From Streptomyces sp. AC550_RSS872 (lineage in GTDB: Bacteria; Actinomycetota; Actinomycetes; Streptomycetales; Streptomycetaceae), in contig NZ_JAGMUL010000020.1 of NCBI RefSeq assembly GCF_019049285.1, positions 1 through 36,257 on the forward strand: a DNA stretch of 36,257 bases. Reading direction: 5' to 3'. Position 1 is the stretch's first letter, and every line of letters begins with the position of its first letter. Below the pieces are notes generated by a model. That model did no database searches and was not told the DNA's origin. It worked only from the letters and a program-made list of their open reading frames with translations. The translations under genes and the position numbers were made by a program. Of the stretch, positions 8,371 through 16,400 are shown one piece after another.

Positions 8371-9177
8371 GTGGAGCAGGGCGCGCAGGGCTCCGCGGCG
8401 ACGGGCATTCCGCAGGTGCCGGAGGAGGGCGGGGCTGCCCGGGTGCCGTCGCAGGGACGGGTCGGGGACGTGGAGCGGAGCCGTGGTGTCTCGGCGCCGA
8501 CGGCTCGGGGTGAGCACATCCACAGCGAACCGCCGATGCCGTCGCCGATGCAGCGGCCGCGTGCTGTTGTGCAGCGGGCCTCCGTACGGGGGCAGATCCT
8601 CGACGCCCTGCGCACCGCGCTGGTCACCGGGGAGCTCATGCCCGGGGTGGTCTACTCGGCACCCGCGCTCGGCGAACGTTTCGGCGTCTCCGCCACGCCG
8701 GTGCGTGAGGCGATGCAGCAGCTCGCGCAGGAAGGGGCCGTCGAGGTCGTGCCCAACCGGGGGTTCCGCGTGGTCGAGCGGGGCGCTCGGGAGCTGGCCG
8801 AGCTGGCCGAGGTGCGGGCGTTGATCGAGGTGCCGGTGATGCTGCGGCTGGCGCGTACGGTGTCCGCCGAACGGTGGGCGGAACTACGGCCGTTGGCCGA
8901 GGCGACGGTCCGGGCGGCGTCGACGGGGTGCCGGGCGACGTACGCGGAGGCCGACCGGACCTTCCATCGGGCTGTGCTGTCCCTGTGCGGCAACGAACAA
9001 CTCGTCCAGATCGCCGACGACCTCCACCGCCGGGCCCAGTGGCCCCTGGAGATCTCCACCCGCAGCCGCACCGACCTCCTCGCGGACGCGACGCAACACG
9101 CGGCGCTGCTGGACGCGTTGATCGCCGGGGATGTGGATGCGGTGCGGGCCTTGCTGGGAGATCACTTCGCGGGCTGA
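8371..9177 (+). CDS. GntR-family regulator, FCD (FadR) subfamily
   Basis: A 268-residue regulator. The first 65 residues are a poorly ordered Gly/Pro/Ala-rich extension. The winged HTH lies at about 69-136 (RGQILDALRTALVTGELMPG, then LGERFGVSATPVREAMQQL). An all-helical FCD ligand domain follows to about 263, with the typical Asp/His pattern (ADRTFHRAVLSLCGN and a later TQHAALLDAL) that usually binds a metal and an organic acid. I chose the GTG at 8371 because GGAGGAGG lies 4-5 bases upstream; the frame is open upstream to an ATG at 8335, which has no ribosome binding site. Divergent from the FhuF-like gene across an iron box, so it may itself be iron-responsive. Its ligand and targets are unknown. 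Confidence 0.87.
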   Translation: MEQGAQGSAATGIPQVPEEGGAARVPSQGRVGDVERSRGVSAPTARGEHIHSEPPMPSPMQRPRAVVQRASVRGQILDALRTALVTGELMPGVVYSAPALGERFGVSATPVREAMQQLAQEGAVEVVPNRGFRVVERGARELAELAEVRALIEVPVMLRLARTVSAERWAELRPLAEATVRAASTGCRATYAEADRTFHRAVLSLCGNEQLVQIADDLHRRAQWPLEISTRSRTDLLADATQHAALLDALIAGDVDAVRALLGDHFAG

Positions 9178-9282
9178 CGATGCCTGCGGCGGCACATGGC
9201 GCGGTCCGCGCCCAGCCGTCCCGAGGCATTGCCATCCCGAACCCCCGCTCACCCGCAGGGGGCGACGGCCGGTCCAGGCACT

Positions 9283-9360
9283 CTCAGCCCGTCCGGCGTT
9301 TGAGGACGAGGCCCTTCGGACCGATGGCGGGGTCGAAGCGGCGGAGCCCCTTCAAGGGGT
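9283..9360. repeat. Dispersed Streptomyces intergenic repeat with terminator-like hairpin
   Basis: The segment starting TCAGCCCGTCCGGCGTTTGA matches, from memory, a short sequence found in many copies between genes in Streptomyces genomes, often after convergent genes. It ends with a small hairpin CCCCTT-C-AAGGGG (9347-9359) directly before the stop of the convergent helical-repeat gene, so it may act as a terminator for the GntR gene and its neighbour. Confidence 0.6.
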
Positions 9361-9364
9361 GGGG

Positions 9365-10141
9365 TTACGCGGCTGCGGGCGGCGTCGGGGCCAGTTGGCG
9401 GGCCAGCCATGTGGGGACGCCGCCGAGGAGATGGAACAGGCGGCGGGCCTCGTTGCGCAGCCGGGCCGCCTCCGGTTCGGTCTCCGCGTCGGCGAGGGAG
9501 GCCAGGGCGGGGGCCGTGCCCACCAGATAGCCCAGTTCCTCCCGGATGCGCAGGGACTCGGCGAAGCCGTGACGGGCCTCCGCCAACTCGCCGTCGCGCA
9601 GGGCGAGTCCGGCGAGATGGCGCCAGGTGAAGGAGAGGAGGAGGGGGTCCGAGTGGGCCGTCGCACCCGCGTGTGCTCGACGGTATGCCGCACGGGCCGC
9701 CTGGGGCGAGCGGGCGAGGTTCTCCGCCAGCAGGCCGCGGCGGAAGTCCAGCAACGCCCTCCCCGCCGCCCCCGGAGGGATCAGCGCCGCCGCCCTCCCC
9801 AACGCGGCCCGCGCCTCGTCGGCCCGATCGCGCACCGAGTGCAACGTCGCCGCGTAGGCAAGTTGCCCGCGTTCACAAGCGGCCGCGCCCCGCTCGTCGT
9901 CACTGTGGGCGAGCGCCTCGGCCGTACGGAGCGCGTCCTCGGCGTCCTCCCAGCCCTGCTCGGTGTAGAGGCAGCGCTCCACCAGCAGCGACGCCCGCTG
10001 GAGCGCGGCCTGCGCGGTCACCGGCTGTAGCAGGGCCGCCGCGTCCGCCCAGCACGCGCGTGAGCGCAGCCGCCATACCGCGGTCTGGAGTGGATCGTCA
10101 CCGGCGGTCGTTCCGTTACCAGACATGGCGGTATGCGCCAC
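9365..10141 (-). CDS. Helical-repeat (TPR-like) protein of unknown function
   Basis: A 258-residue, almost all-helical Ala/Leu/Arg-rich protein with a run of TPR-like helix pairs (for example ALRTAEALAHSDDERGAAAC, RDRADEARAALGRAAALI, SPQAARAAYRRAHAGA and ELAEARHGFAESLRIREELG). Such repeats mediate protein contacts. There is no signal peptide or catalytic motif. I chose the GTG at 10141, which has GGGGAGG five bases upstream; the ATG at 10126 is also possible but has no well-placed ribosome binding site. It is followed by the convergent GntR gene and preceded by the PucR gene on the same strand, with 153 bases between them, so it could be weakly co-transcribed with pucR. Function unknown. Confidence 0.75.
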   Translation of the reverse strand: MAHTAMSGNGTTAGDDPLQTAVWRLRSRACWADAAALLQPVTAQAALQRASLLVERCLYTEQGWEDAEDALRTAEALAHSDDERGAAACERGQLAYAATLHSVRDRADEARAALGRAAALIPPGAAGRALLDFRRGLLAENLARSPQAARAAYRRAHAGATAHSDPLLLSFTWRHLAGLALRDGELAEARHGFAESLRIREELGYLVGTAPALASLADAETEPEAARLRNEARRLFHLLGGVPTWLARQLAPTPPAAA

Positions 10142-10294
10142 CTCGCCCTCCCCGAGCACGCCATCGAGCTGTTGAGTGGTGGCGGCATCTCAGCACGGAT
10201 CGGCGGGTTCGGCCAAGAGGGTGGGTGAAGGATTTCACAAAGTCGTGGGACTGGGGCGGCACTTGGTGCCATGCGGTGGGGGAGCTCGGTGCGG

Positions 10295-11971
10295 TCAACT
10301 CATGCGCAATGCCAAGAAGAAGTCGAGTTTGTCCTCCAGCCGGGAGAGGTCCCGGCTCGTCAACTGCTCGATTCTGCCCACTCGGTAGCGCAGTGTGTTG
10401 ACGTGCAGGTGGAGACGGGTCGCGCAGCGGGTCCAGGAGCCGTCGCAGTCGAGGAACGCCTCGAGGGTGGGGATCAGCTCGGCCCGGTGGCGGCGGTCGT
10501 AGTCGCGCAGGGGGTCCAGGAGGCGCGCGGTGAAGGCTCGGCGTACGTCGTCCGGGACGAAGGGCAGGAGCAGGACGTGGGAGGCCAGTTCCTGGTGGCC
10601 GGCCGCGCAGACCCGGCCGGGGCGGGCCGCGGCCACCCGGCGGGCGTGCCGGGCCTCCTCCAGGGCGCCGCGCAGGCCCTCCGCCGAGTGCACCGCCGCG
10701 CTCACGCCGAGCGTGACCCGGCCGTCGCCGTCCAGGCCCGCGGACAGGGCGTCCCGGACCGAGTCCAGGAGCACGTCGGCGAGGATGCCGGCTTCCGAGC
10801 CGTCGTGCTCCGACGAGACCGCCGGGAGGGGGACCAGGGCGATGGCCTCGTCGCCCGTGTGGGCCACGGCGATGCGGTCCGACGGTTCGGGACCGGTGGC
10901 GAGGGGGTCGACGAGGATCTCCTCCAGGAGCGACTGGGCGATCGGGCCCTCCTCCTCGATGCCGTCGCCCTCCCATTCGACTCGGGCCACGACCACCTGC
11001 CAGTGGGGGGCAGCGCCGAGGCCGGGCAGCAGGACCGGGGCCGCTACGCGCAGGCGGGCGGCGATCTCGGCGGGTGCCGCGCCCGTCTGGACCAGTTCGA
11101 GGACCTCCTGGGCGAGGCGGCGGCGGACCGTGCGGGCGGCGTCGCGCCGGTCGCGTTCCACCGCGATCAGCTGGGTGACGCCCTGGAGGAGGTCCAGGCG
11201 CTCCTCGGGCCAGTCGCTCGCGTCCGCCTCCACGGCCAGCAGCCACTCCGACAGCACCGTCTCGCGCACGTCCCGCGCGGCCTGCGCCGAGCGGCCCGTG
11301 CTGCGGATCGGGAAGAGCGAGTACTGCGTGCTGCCCAGCGGCAGACGGTGGGGGCCGCGGCGGCCCGTGCGGGCGGCCGTCAGATGCTCCGCCGCCAGCC
11401 GCGCGCACACCTCGGGGGCCAGTGCCGGGCCTGCGACCTTCGGGCCCGCGATCAGCCGGCCCGTCGGCGACAGCACCCAGGCCCGCAGGTCCAGGTCCGA
11501 GCCGAGGAGGTCGAGGACCACGTCCGGGCCGCCGCCGGCCGGGCCCGAGGTCATCATCCGGCGGTGCCGGTCGACCACGGCGGCCAGGTCGCCGGCCCGC
11601 TCGCCGCTCACCTGCCGTACGACATGCTCGGTGATCGTCGCGAAGGCCACCGACTCGTGTACCGCGAACAGGGGGAGGTGGTGGCGGGCGCAGGCCACTA
11701 CCAGGTCGTCGGGGATGTCGCCGAGCTCGGCCTCACCCGCGCCCAGCGCAGCCACGCCGGCCTGGGCCAGGAGGCGGACGAAAGGTTCGGAGTCCGCGGC
11801 GTCGCGGCGCCAGGCCAGCCCCGTGAGCACCAGCTCACCGCCGGAGAGGTAGCGGCTGGGGTCCCTGAGGTCGGTGGTCATCACACCGCGCACGGTGCGG
11901 TCCAGCTCGTCCTCGCCGCCGAGCAGCTTGAGGCCCAGCGCGTCGGTGTCCAGCAGTGCGCGCAGCCGCAT
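10295..11971 (-). CDS. PucR-family transcriptional regulator of purine catabolism
   Basis: A 558-residue regulator with the full PucR layout. An N-terminal purine-catabolism domain (about 7-125) begins MRLRALLDTDALGLKLLGGE. A variable central part is followed by a GGDEF-like pseudo-domain (about 330-460). The C-terminal HTH_30 helix-turn-helix (about 500-555) contains LEAFLDCDGSWTRCATRLHL and VNTLRYRVGRIEQL. It lies divergently, 388 bases from the xanthine-dehydrogenase-family operon, the classic position for its regulator. In Bacillus PucR activates purine-degradation genes and its ligand is allantoin-related; in Streptomyces the sign of control can differ. The ATG at 11971 is the natural start. 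Target assignment is an inference from position. Confidence 0.88.
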   Translation of the reverse strand: MRLRALLDTDALGLKLLGGEDELDRTVRGVMTTDLRDPSRYLSGGELVLTGLAWRRDAADSEPFVRLLAQAGVAALGAGEAELGDIPDDLVVACARHHLPLFAVHESVAFATITEHVVRQVSGERAGDLAAVVDRHRRMMTSGPAGGGPDVVLDLLGSDLDLRAWVLSPTGRLIAGPKVAGPALAPEVCARLAAEHLTAARTGRRGPHRLPLGSTQYSLFPIRSTGRSAQAARDVRETVLSEWLLAVEADASDWPEERLDLLQGVTQLIAVERDRRDAARTVRRRLAQEVLELVQTGAAPAEIAARLRVAAPVLLPGLGAAPHWQVVVARVEWEGDGIEEEGPIAQSLLEEILVDPLATGPEPSDRIAVAHTGDEAIALVPLPAVSSEHDGSEAGILADVLLDSVRDALSAGLDGDGRVTLGVSAAVHSAEGLRGALEEARHARRVAAARPGRVCAAGHQELASHVLLLPFVPDDVRRAFTARLLDPLRDYDRRHRAELIPTLEAFLDCDGSWTRCATRLHLHVNTLRYRVGRIEQLTSRDLSRLEDKLDFFLALRMS

Positions 11972-12359
11972 TCTCGTCGCCGCCGTTCTTTGTCTCGAAA
12001 TCTACGATGAGTCTTGATGAGCTTGATGGGTCTGTGGGTGCGGCCCGGTCTGCGGGCCGATGAGCGGTGCCGAGGGCGGTGCTCGTCGTCTTTCGGACGG
12101 TGTCCCAGGTCACAGGGCTGTGCCCGGTGTTTCCCGAGGAAAGCATGGAGGTTTCTGATGACCTCTGTTCATACGAATCTACAAGATGACTGCCCTGGCC
12201 AGCCAACTCCTTCATGGTTTCCGTGACTGACCCCGGTGGAGCAGGGCGCTGTGTACTGACGTCAATCCGCGTTAACAGCACATGAACGAGCCGGTCCCGC
12301 CGCACCTGATCTGGCTCAAACCGTACGGCCCCCCCCCGAGACAAGGAAGGGAGCAGGCC
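11972..12359. promoter_or_regulatory. Divergent control region between pucR-like gene and purine operon
   Basis: 388 bases of lower GC with no convincing gene. It contains two related boxes, CGAAATCTACGATGAG (11996-12011) and CGAATCTACAAGATGACT (12174-12191), the second with two extra bases and one fewer A, and a GAGGT-N8-ACCTC inverted repeat near 12148. A run of nine C (12329-12337) lies just before the ribosome binding site. Binding sites for the PucR protein are expected here, but I cannot assign one. Confidence 0.5.
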
Positions 12360-13253
12360 ATGGACTTCCTTCGCCCCGCCAGCTGGGAGGAGGCGCTCGC
12401 CGCGAAGGCCGCGCACCCCACCGCTGTGCCGATCGCGGGTGGCACCGACGTGATGGTCGAGATCAACTTCGACCACCGCCGGCCCGAGTACCTCCTCGAC
12501 CTGAACCGCATCGGCGACCTCTACGACTGGGAGGCGTGCGAGAACAGCGTGCGGCTCGGTGCTTCGGTGTCGTACAGCACGATCATGGAGAACCTGCGCG
12601 CCGAGCTGCCGGGCCTGGCCCTCGCCTCGCACACGGTCGCCTCCCCGCAGATCCGCAACCGCGGCGGCGTCGGCGGCAACCTCGGCACCGCCTCCCCGGC
12701 CGGTGACGCCCACCCCGCCCTCCTCGCGGCGGGCGCCGAGGTCGAGGTCGAGTCGGCCGAGCGTGGCACCCGCCTCATCCCGATCGACGAGTTCTACACC
12801 GGCGTCAAGCGCAACGCGCTCGCCGCCGACGAGCTCATCCGGGCCGTGCACATCAAGAAGGCCGACGGGCCGCAGCAGTTCTCCAAGGTGGGGACCAGGA
12901 ACGCCATGGTCATCGCCGTATGCGCCTTCGGGCTGGCCCTGCATCCCGAGTCGCGGACGGTGCGGACGGGGATTGGTTCGGCTGCTCCTACGCCCGTGCG
13001 GGCCAAGGCCGCCGAGGAGTTCCTGGACGCGGCGCTCGAAGAGGGCGGCTTCTGGGACAACGGCAGGATCATCACCCCGTCGGTCGCCAAGCAGTTCGCC
13101 GAGCTGTGCTCCGGCGCCTGCAACCCGATCGACGACGTCCGGGGCACCGCGAGCTACCGCCGCCACGCGGTCGGCGTGATGGCCCGCCGCACGCTGACCT
13201 GGACCTGGGAGTCGTACCGCGGCACCGCCGCCCGCACGGAGGGAGCCGCCTGA
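12360..13253 (+). CDS. Xanthine-dehydrogenase-family FAD-binding subunit
   Basis: A 297-residue protein of the XDH medium subunit (CoxM/XdhB-type FAD domain), which passes electrons from the iron-sulfur clusters to FAD. The FAD-binding motifs are present: PIAGGTDVMVE at about 22-32, and IRNRGGVGGNLGTASPAGD at about 97-115. The C-terminal CO_deh_flav_C-type domain follows (from about 178). The start at 12360 is supported by GAAGGGAG about 8 bases upstream; an in-frame ATG at 12282 crosses a C9 tract and has no ribosome binding site. Its stop overlaps the next start (TGATG at 13251-13255), so translation is coupled. First gene of a five-gene purine operon. Confidence 0.93.
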   Translation: MDFLRPASWEEALAAKAAHPTAVPIAGGTDVMVEINFDHRRPEYLLDLNRIGDLYDWEACENSVRLGASVSYSTIMENLRAELPGLALASHTVASPQIRNRGGVGGNLGTASPAGDAHPALLAAGAEVEVESAERGTRLIPIDEFYTGVKRNALAADELIRAVHIKKADGPQQFSKVGTRNAMVIAVCAFGLALHPESRTVRTGIGSAAPTPVRAKAAEEFLDAALEEGGFWDNGRIITPSVAKQFAELCSGACNPIDDVRGTASYRRHAVGVMARRTLTWTWESYRGTAARTEGAA

Positions 13254-13813
13254 TGCGCGTCAACTTCACTGTCAACGGCCGTCCGCAGGAAGCCGACGAC
13301 GTGTGGGAGGGCGAGTCCCTGCTGTACGTGCTGAGGGAGCGGATGGGGCTTCCGGGATCGAAGAACGCCTGTGAGCAGGGCGAGTGCGGGTCCTGCACCG
13401 TCCGGCTGGACGGCGTGCCGGTGTGTGCGTGTCTGGTCGCCGCCGGGCAGGTCGAGGGCCGTGAGGTCGTCACCGTCGAAGGGCTGGCGGAGTTCGCCGA
13501 GCAGCGGGCCTGCGGGTCGCAAGAGTGTGACACCAAGCCCGCCGACTCGCAGACCGGCGAGACCGCCGGCTCCTCCCCGCGCGCAGCGCTCTCTCCGATC
13601 CAGCAGGCGTTCATCGACGCCGGCGCCGTCCAGTGCGGCTTCTGCACGCCCGGTCTGCTGGTCGCCGCCGACGAGATGCTGGAGCGCAACCCCGACCCGA
13701 CCGACGCGGACATCCGCGAGGCCCTGTCGGGCAACCTGTGCCGCTGCACCGGTTACGAGAAGATCATGGACGCGGTACGCCTCGCGGCCGCCCGGCAGGG
13801 AGAGGCGGTCTGA
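13253..13813 (+). CDS. Xanthine-dehydrogenase-family 2Fe-2S subunit with insertion
   Basis: A 186-residue iron-sulfur subunit. The plant-ferredoxin-type cluster is bound by Cys40, Cys45, Cys48 and Cys60 (NACEQGECGSC, VPVCAC). The second cluster of the molybdo-enzyme family is bound by Cys128, Cys131, Cys163 and Cys165 (CGFCTPG, CRCTGY). The family norm is about 150-170 residues; the extra length is an insertion at about 81-112 between the two domains. It carries two further cysteines (Cys87 and Cys92) and is rich in Ser, Glu and Pro. Similar insertions occur in other streptomycete homologues as far as I recall. Translationally coupled to the FAD subunit; the molybdopterin subunit follows after 5 bases. 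Confidence 0.93.
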   Translation: MRVNFTVNGRPQEADDVWEGESLLYVLRERMGLPGSKNACEQGECGSCTVRLDGVPVCACLVAAGQVEGREVVTVEGLAEFAEQRACGSQECDTKPADSQTGETAGSSPRAALSPIQQAFIDAGAVQCGFCTPGLLVAADEMLERNPDPTDADIREALSGNLCRCTGYEKIMDAVRLAAARQGEAV

Positions 13814-13818
13814 GCGGC

Positions 13819-16236
13819 ATGCCTTCCCCCACTCTCGAATTCGCTCGCGCGGGCGGTGCCCCCATCGGCGCTCCCACGAAGATCACCCAGGGGTCCCGGA
13901 CCAAGGGCGGCATCGGCGAGTCCACGCTCCGCCCGGACGGCACCCTCAAGGTCACCGGCGAGTTCGCGTACTCGTCCGACATGTGGCACGAGGACATGCT
14001 CTGGGGGCAGACCCTCCGGTCCACCGTCGCGCACGCCGAGATCGTGTCCATCGACACGAGCGAGGCCCTCGCCACGGCGGGCGTCCACGCCGTCATGACG
14101 TACGACGACCTGCCGGCCGACGTGAAGAACTACGGCCTGGAGATCCAGGACACCCCGGTCCTCGCGCACGCCAAGGTACGCCACCACGGTGAGCCGGTCG
14201 CCATCGTCGCCGCCGACCACCCGGAGACCGCGCGCCGCGCCGCCGCCAAGATCCAGGTCGACTACCGCGAGCTGCCCGTCATCACCGACGAGGCCTCGGC
14301 GACCGCCCCGGACGCGATCCTCGTCCACGAGAACCGCGACGACCACCACAGCCGCCACGTCCCGCACCCGAACATCGTCCACCGCCAGCCGATCATCCGC
14401 GGCGACGCCGCGGCAGCCGCCGAGCGGGCCGACTTCGTGGTCAAGGGCGAGTACACCTTCGGCATGCAGGACCAGGCCTTCCTCGGCCCCGAGTCGGGAC
14501 TCGCCGTACCGGACGAGGACGGTGGCGTCCACCTCTACATCGCCACGCAGTGGCTGCACTCCGACCTGAGGCAGATCGCGCCGGTCCTCGGGCTGCCCGA
14601 GAGCAAGGTCCGGATGACGCTGTCCGGCGTCGGCGGTGCCTTCGGCGGGCGCGAGGACCTGTCGATGCAGATCCACGCCTGTCTGCTGGCGATGCGGACC
14701 GGCAAGCCCGTCAAGATCGTCTACAACCGCTTCGAGTCCTTCTTCGGACACGTCCACCGTCACCCCGCCAAGCTGTCCTACGAGCACGGCGCCACGAAGG
14801 ACGGCAAGCTCACCCACGTGAAGTGCCGGATCGTGCTGGACGGTGGCGCGTACGCCTCCGCCTCCCCGGCGGTCGTCGGCAACGCCTCCTCGCTCGGCGT
14901 CGGCCCGTACGTGGTCGACGACGTCGACATCGAGGCCCTCGCCCTCTACACCAACAACCCGCCCTGCGGCGCCATGCGTGGCTTCGGCGCGGTCCAGGCG
15001 TGCTTCGCCTACGAGGCGCAGATGGACAAGCTGGCCGACGCGGTCGGCATGGACCGCGTGGAGTTCCGGCAGCTGAACGCCATGGAGCGGGGGACCGTCA
15101 TGCCGACGGGCCAGCCGGTCGACTCCCCGGCGCCGGTCGCCGAACTCCTGCGCCGCGTCAAGGCGATGCCCCTGCCGCCCGAACGCCAGTGGGAGAGCAG
15201 CGAGGGCGCGGACGTACGGCAGCTGCCGGGCGGTCTGTCCAACACCACGCACGGCGAAGGCGTCGTCCGCGGTGTCGGCTACGCGGTCGGCATCAAGAAC
15301 GTCGGCTTCTCCGAGGGCTTCGACGACTACTCCACCGCCAAGGTGCGACTGGAGGTCATCGCCGGCCGGCCCGTCGCCACCGTGCACACCGCGATGGCGG
15401 AGGTCGGCCAGGGCGGTGTCACCGTCCACACGCAGATCGCCCGCACCGAGCTGGGCGTCACGCAGGTGACGATCCGCCCCGCGGACACGCAGGTGGGCTC
15501 GGCCGGCTCGACGTCCGCGTCGCGTCAGACGTACGTCACCGGTGGCGCGGTCAAGAACTCCTGCGAGCTGGTCCGCGACAAGGTCCTGGAGATCGGGCGC
15601 CGCAGGTTCGGCTCCTACCATCCGGCCTGGGCGACGGCCGAGCTGCTCCTGGAGGGCGGCAAGGTCGTCACCGACGGCGGCGAAGTGCTCGCCGACCTGG
15701 CCGACGTACTCGAAGGCGAGGCGGTCGAGGTCGAGGCCGAGTGGCGGCACCGTCCGACCGAGGCCTTCGACCTGCGCACCGGCCAGGGCAACGGCCACGT
15801 CCAGTACTCCTTCGCCGCGCACCGCGCCGTCGTCGAGGTCGACACCGAGCTCGGCCTGGTCAAGGTGATCGAGCTGGCCTGCGCCCAGGACGTCGGCAAG
15901 GCGCTCAACCCGCTGTCCGTCCTCGGCCAGATCCAGGGCGGCACACTCCAGGGCATGGGCATCGCGGTGATGGAGGAGATCATCGTCGATCCCAGGACCG
16001 CCAAGGTCAGGAACCCGTCCTTCACGGACTATCTCCTCCCCACGATTCTCGACACGCCGATCATCCCTGTCGACGTGCTCGAACTCGCCGACGACCACGC
16101 CCCGTACGGGCTGCGCGGCGTCGGCGAGGCCCCCACCCTGTCGTCCACCCCGGCCGTCCTCGCGGCGATCCGGGACGCGACCGGGCTGGAGCTCAACCGC
16201 ACGCCGGTACGTCCGGAGCACCTCACCGGCACGTAA
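13819..16236 (+). CDS. Xanthine-dehydrogenase-family molybdopterin-binding subunit
   Basis: An 805-residue large subunit that carries the Mo-molybdopterin centre where the purine is hydroxylated. The N-terminal ald_Xan_dh_C domain (about 40-160) is followed by the Mo-binding part. Key motifs are GGAFGGRED (272-280), GAMRGFGAVQ (384-393) and the catalytic base in GVGEAPT, Glu770. At the position of the classical xanthine-binding glutamate (bovine Glu802) I read Gly223 in FLGPESG, so the active site differs from typical xanthine dehydrogenases and is closer to XdhD-type enzymes. The start ATG at 13819 follows the iron-sulfur stop by 5 bases; the weak ribosome binding site suggests coupling. Most likely a purine hydroxylase given the permease next door, but the exact substrate is open. 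Confidence 0.92.
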   Translation: MPSPTLEFARAGGAPIGAPTKITQGSRTKGGIGESTLRPDGTLKVTGEFAYSSDMWHEDMLWGQTLRSTVAHAEIVSIDTSEALATAGVHAVMTYDDLPADVKNYGLEIQDTPVLAHAKVRHHGEPVAIVAADHPETARRAAAKIQVDYRELPVITDEASATAPDAILVHENRDDHHSRHVPHPNIVHRQPIIRGDAAAAAERADFVVKGEYTFGMQDQAFLGPESGLAVPDEDGGVHLYIATQWLHSDLRQIAPVLGLPESKVRMTLSGVGGAFGGREDLSMQIHACLLAMRTGKPVKIVYNRFESFFGHVHRHPAKLSYEHGATKDGKLTHVKCRIVLDGGAYASASPAVVGNASSLGVGPYVVDDVDIEALALYTNNPPCGAMRGFGAVQACFAYEAQMDKLADAVGMDRVEFRQLNAMERGTVMPTGQPVDSPAPVAELLRRVKAMPLPPERQWESSEGADVRQLPGGLSNTTHGEGVVRGVGYAVGIKNVGFSEGFDDYSTAKVRLEVIAGRPVATVHTAMAEVGQGGVTVHTQIARTELGVTQVTIRPADTQVGSAGSTSASRQTYVTGGAVKNSCELVRDKVLEIGRRRFGSYHPAWATAELLLEGGKVVTDGGEVLADLADVLEGEAVEVEAEWRHRPTEAFDLRTGQGNGHVQYSFAAHRAVVEVDTELGLVKVIELACAQDVGKALNPLSVLGQIQGGTLQGMGIAVMEEIIVDPRTAKVRNPSFTDYLLPTILDTPIIPVDVLELADDHAPYGLRGVGEAPTLSSTPAVLAAIRDATGLELNRTPVRPEHLTGT

Positions 16237-16265
16237 CCCACCGGGGGTTGAACCGGCGAGTTTCT

Positions 16266-16287
16266 CCTGGGGGCTTCGTCCCCCAGG
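16266..16287 (+). terminator. Hairpin between molybdopterin subunit and permease genes
   Basis: CCTGGGGG (16266-16273) pairs with CCCCCAGG (16280-16287) around a CTTCGT loop. It lies 29 bases after the large-subunit stop and could be an attenuating terminator that lowers expression of the downstream permease and XdhC genes. Confidence 0.6.
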
Positions 16288-16400
16288 CACCCCTCAATGT
16301 CCGTCTCGGGCCGTCCCCCGGGTCGTGCACCTCCCCAAACCCCGCTGATCGCCGAAGGCAACCGGCGGGTGCCCCTATGAACCTTGGGAGTAGGCCCCAC

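Noticed and set aside
14550..16236. The plus-strand frame running into the permease, seen as a fusion of molybdoenzyme and permease
   Set aside because: The part before 16377 is the wrong frame of the large-subunit gene; a separate start with a ribosome binding site exists at 16401.
13753..16290. An 845-codon open frame antisense to the molybdopterin subunit
   Set aside because: The plus-strand protein has clear family motifs; the antisense frame is the usual mirror of high-GC codon bias.
16237..16400. A purine riboswitch ahead of the permease
   Set aside because: Only a simple hairpin is seen; no three-way junction or conserved purine-aptamer bases can be found.
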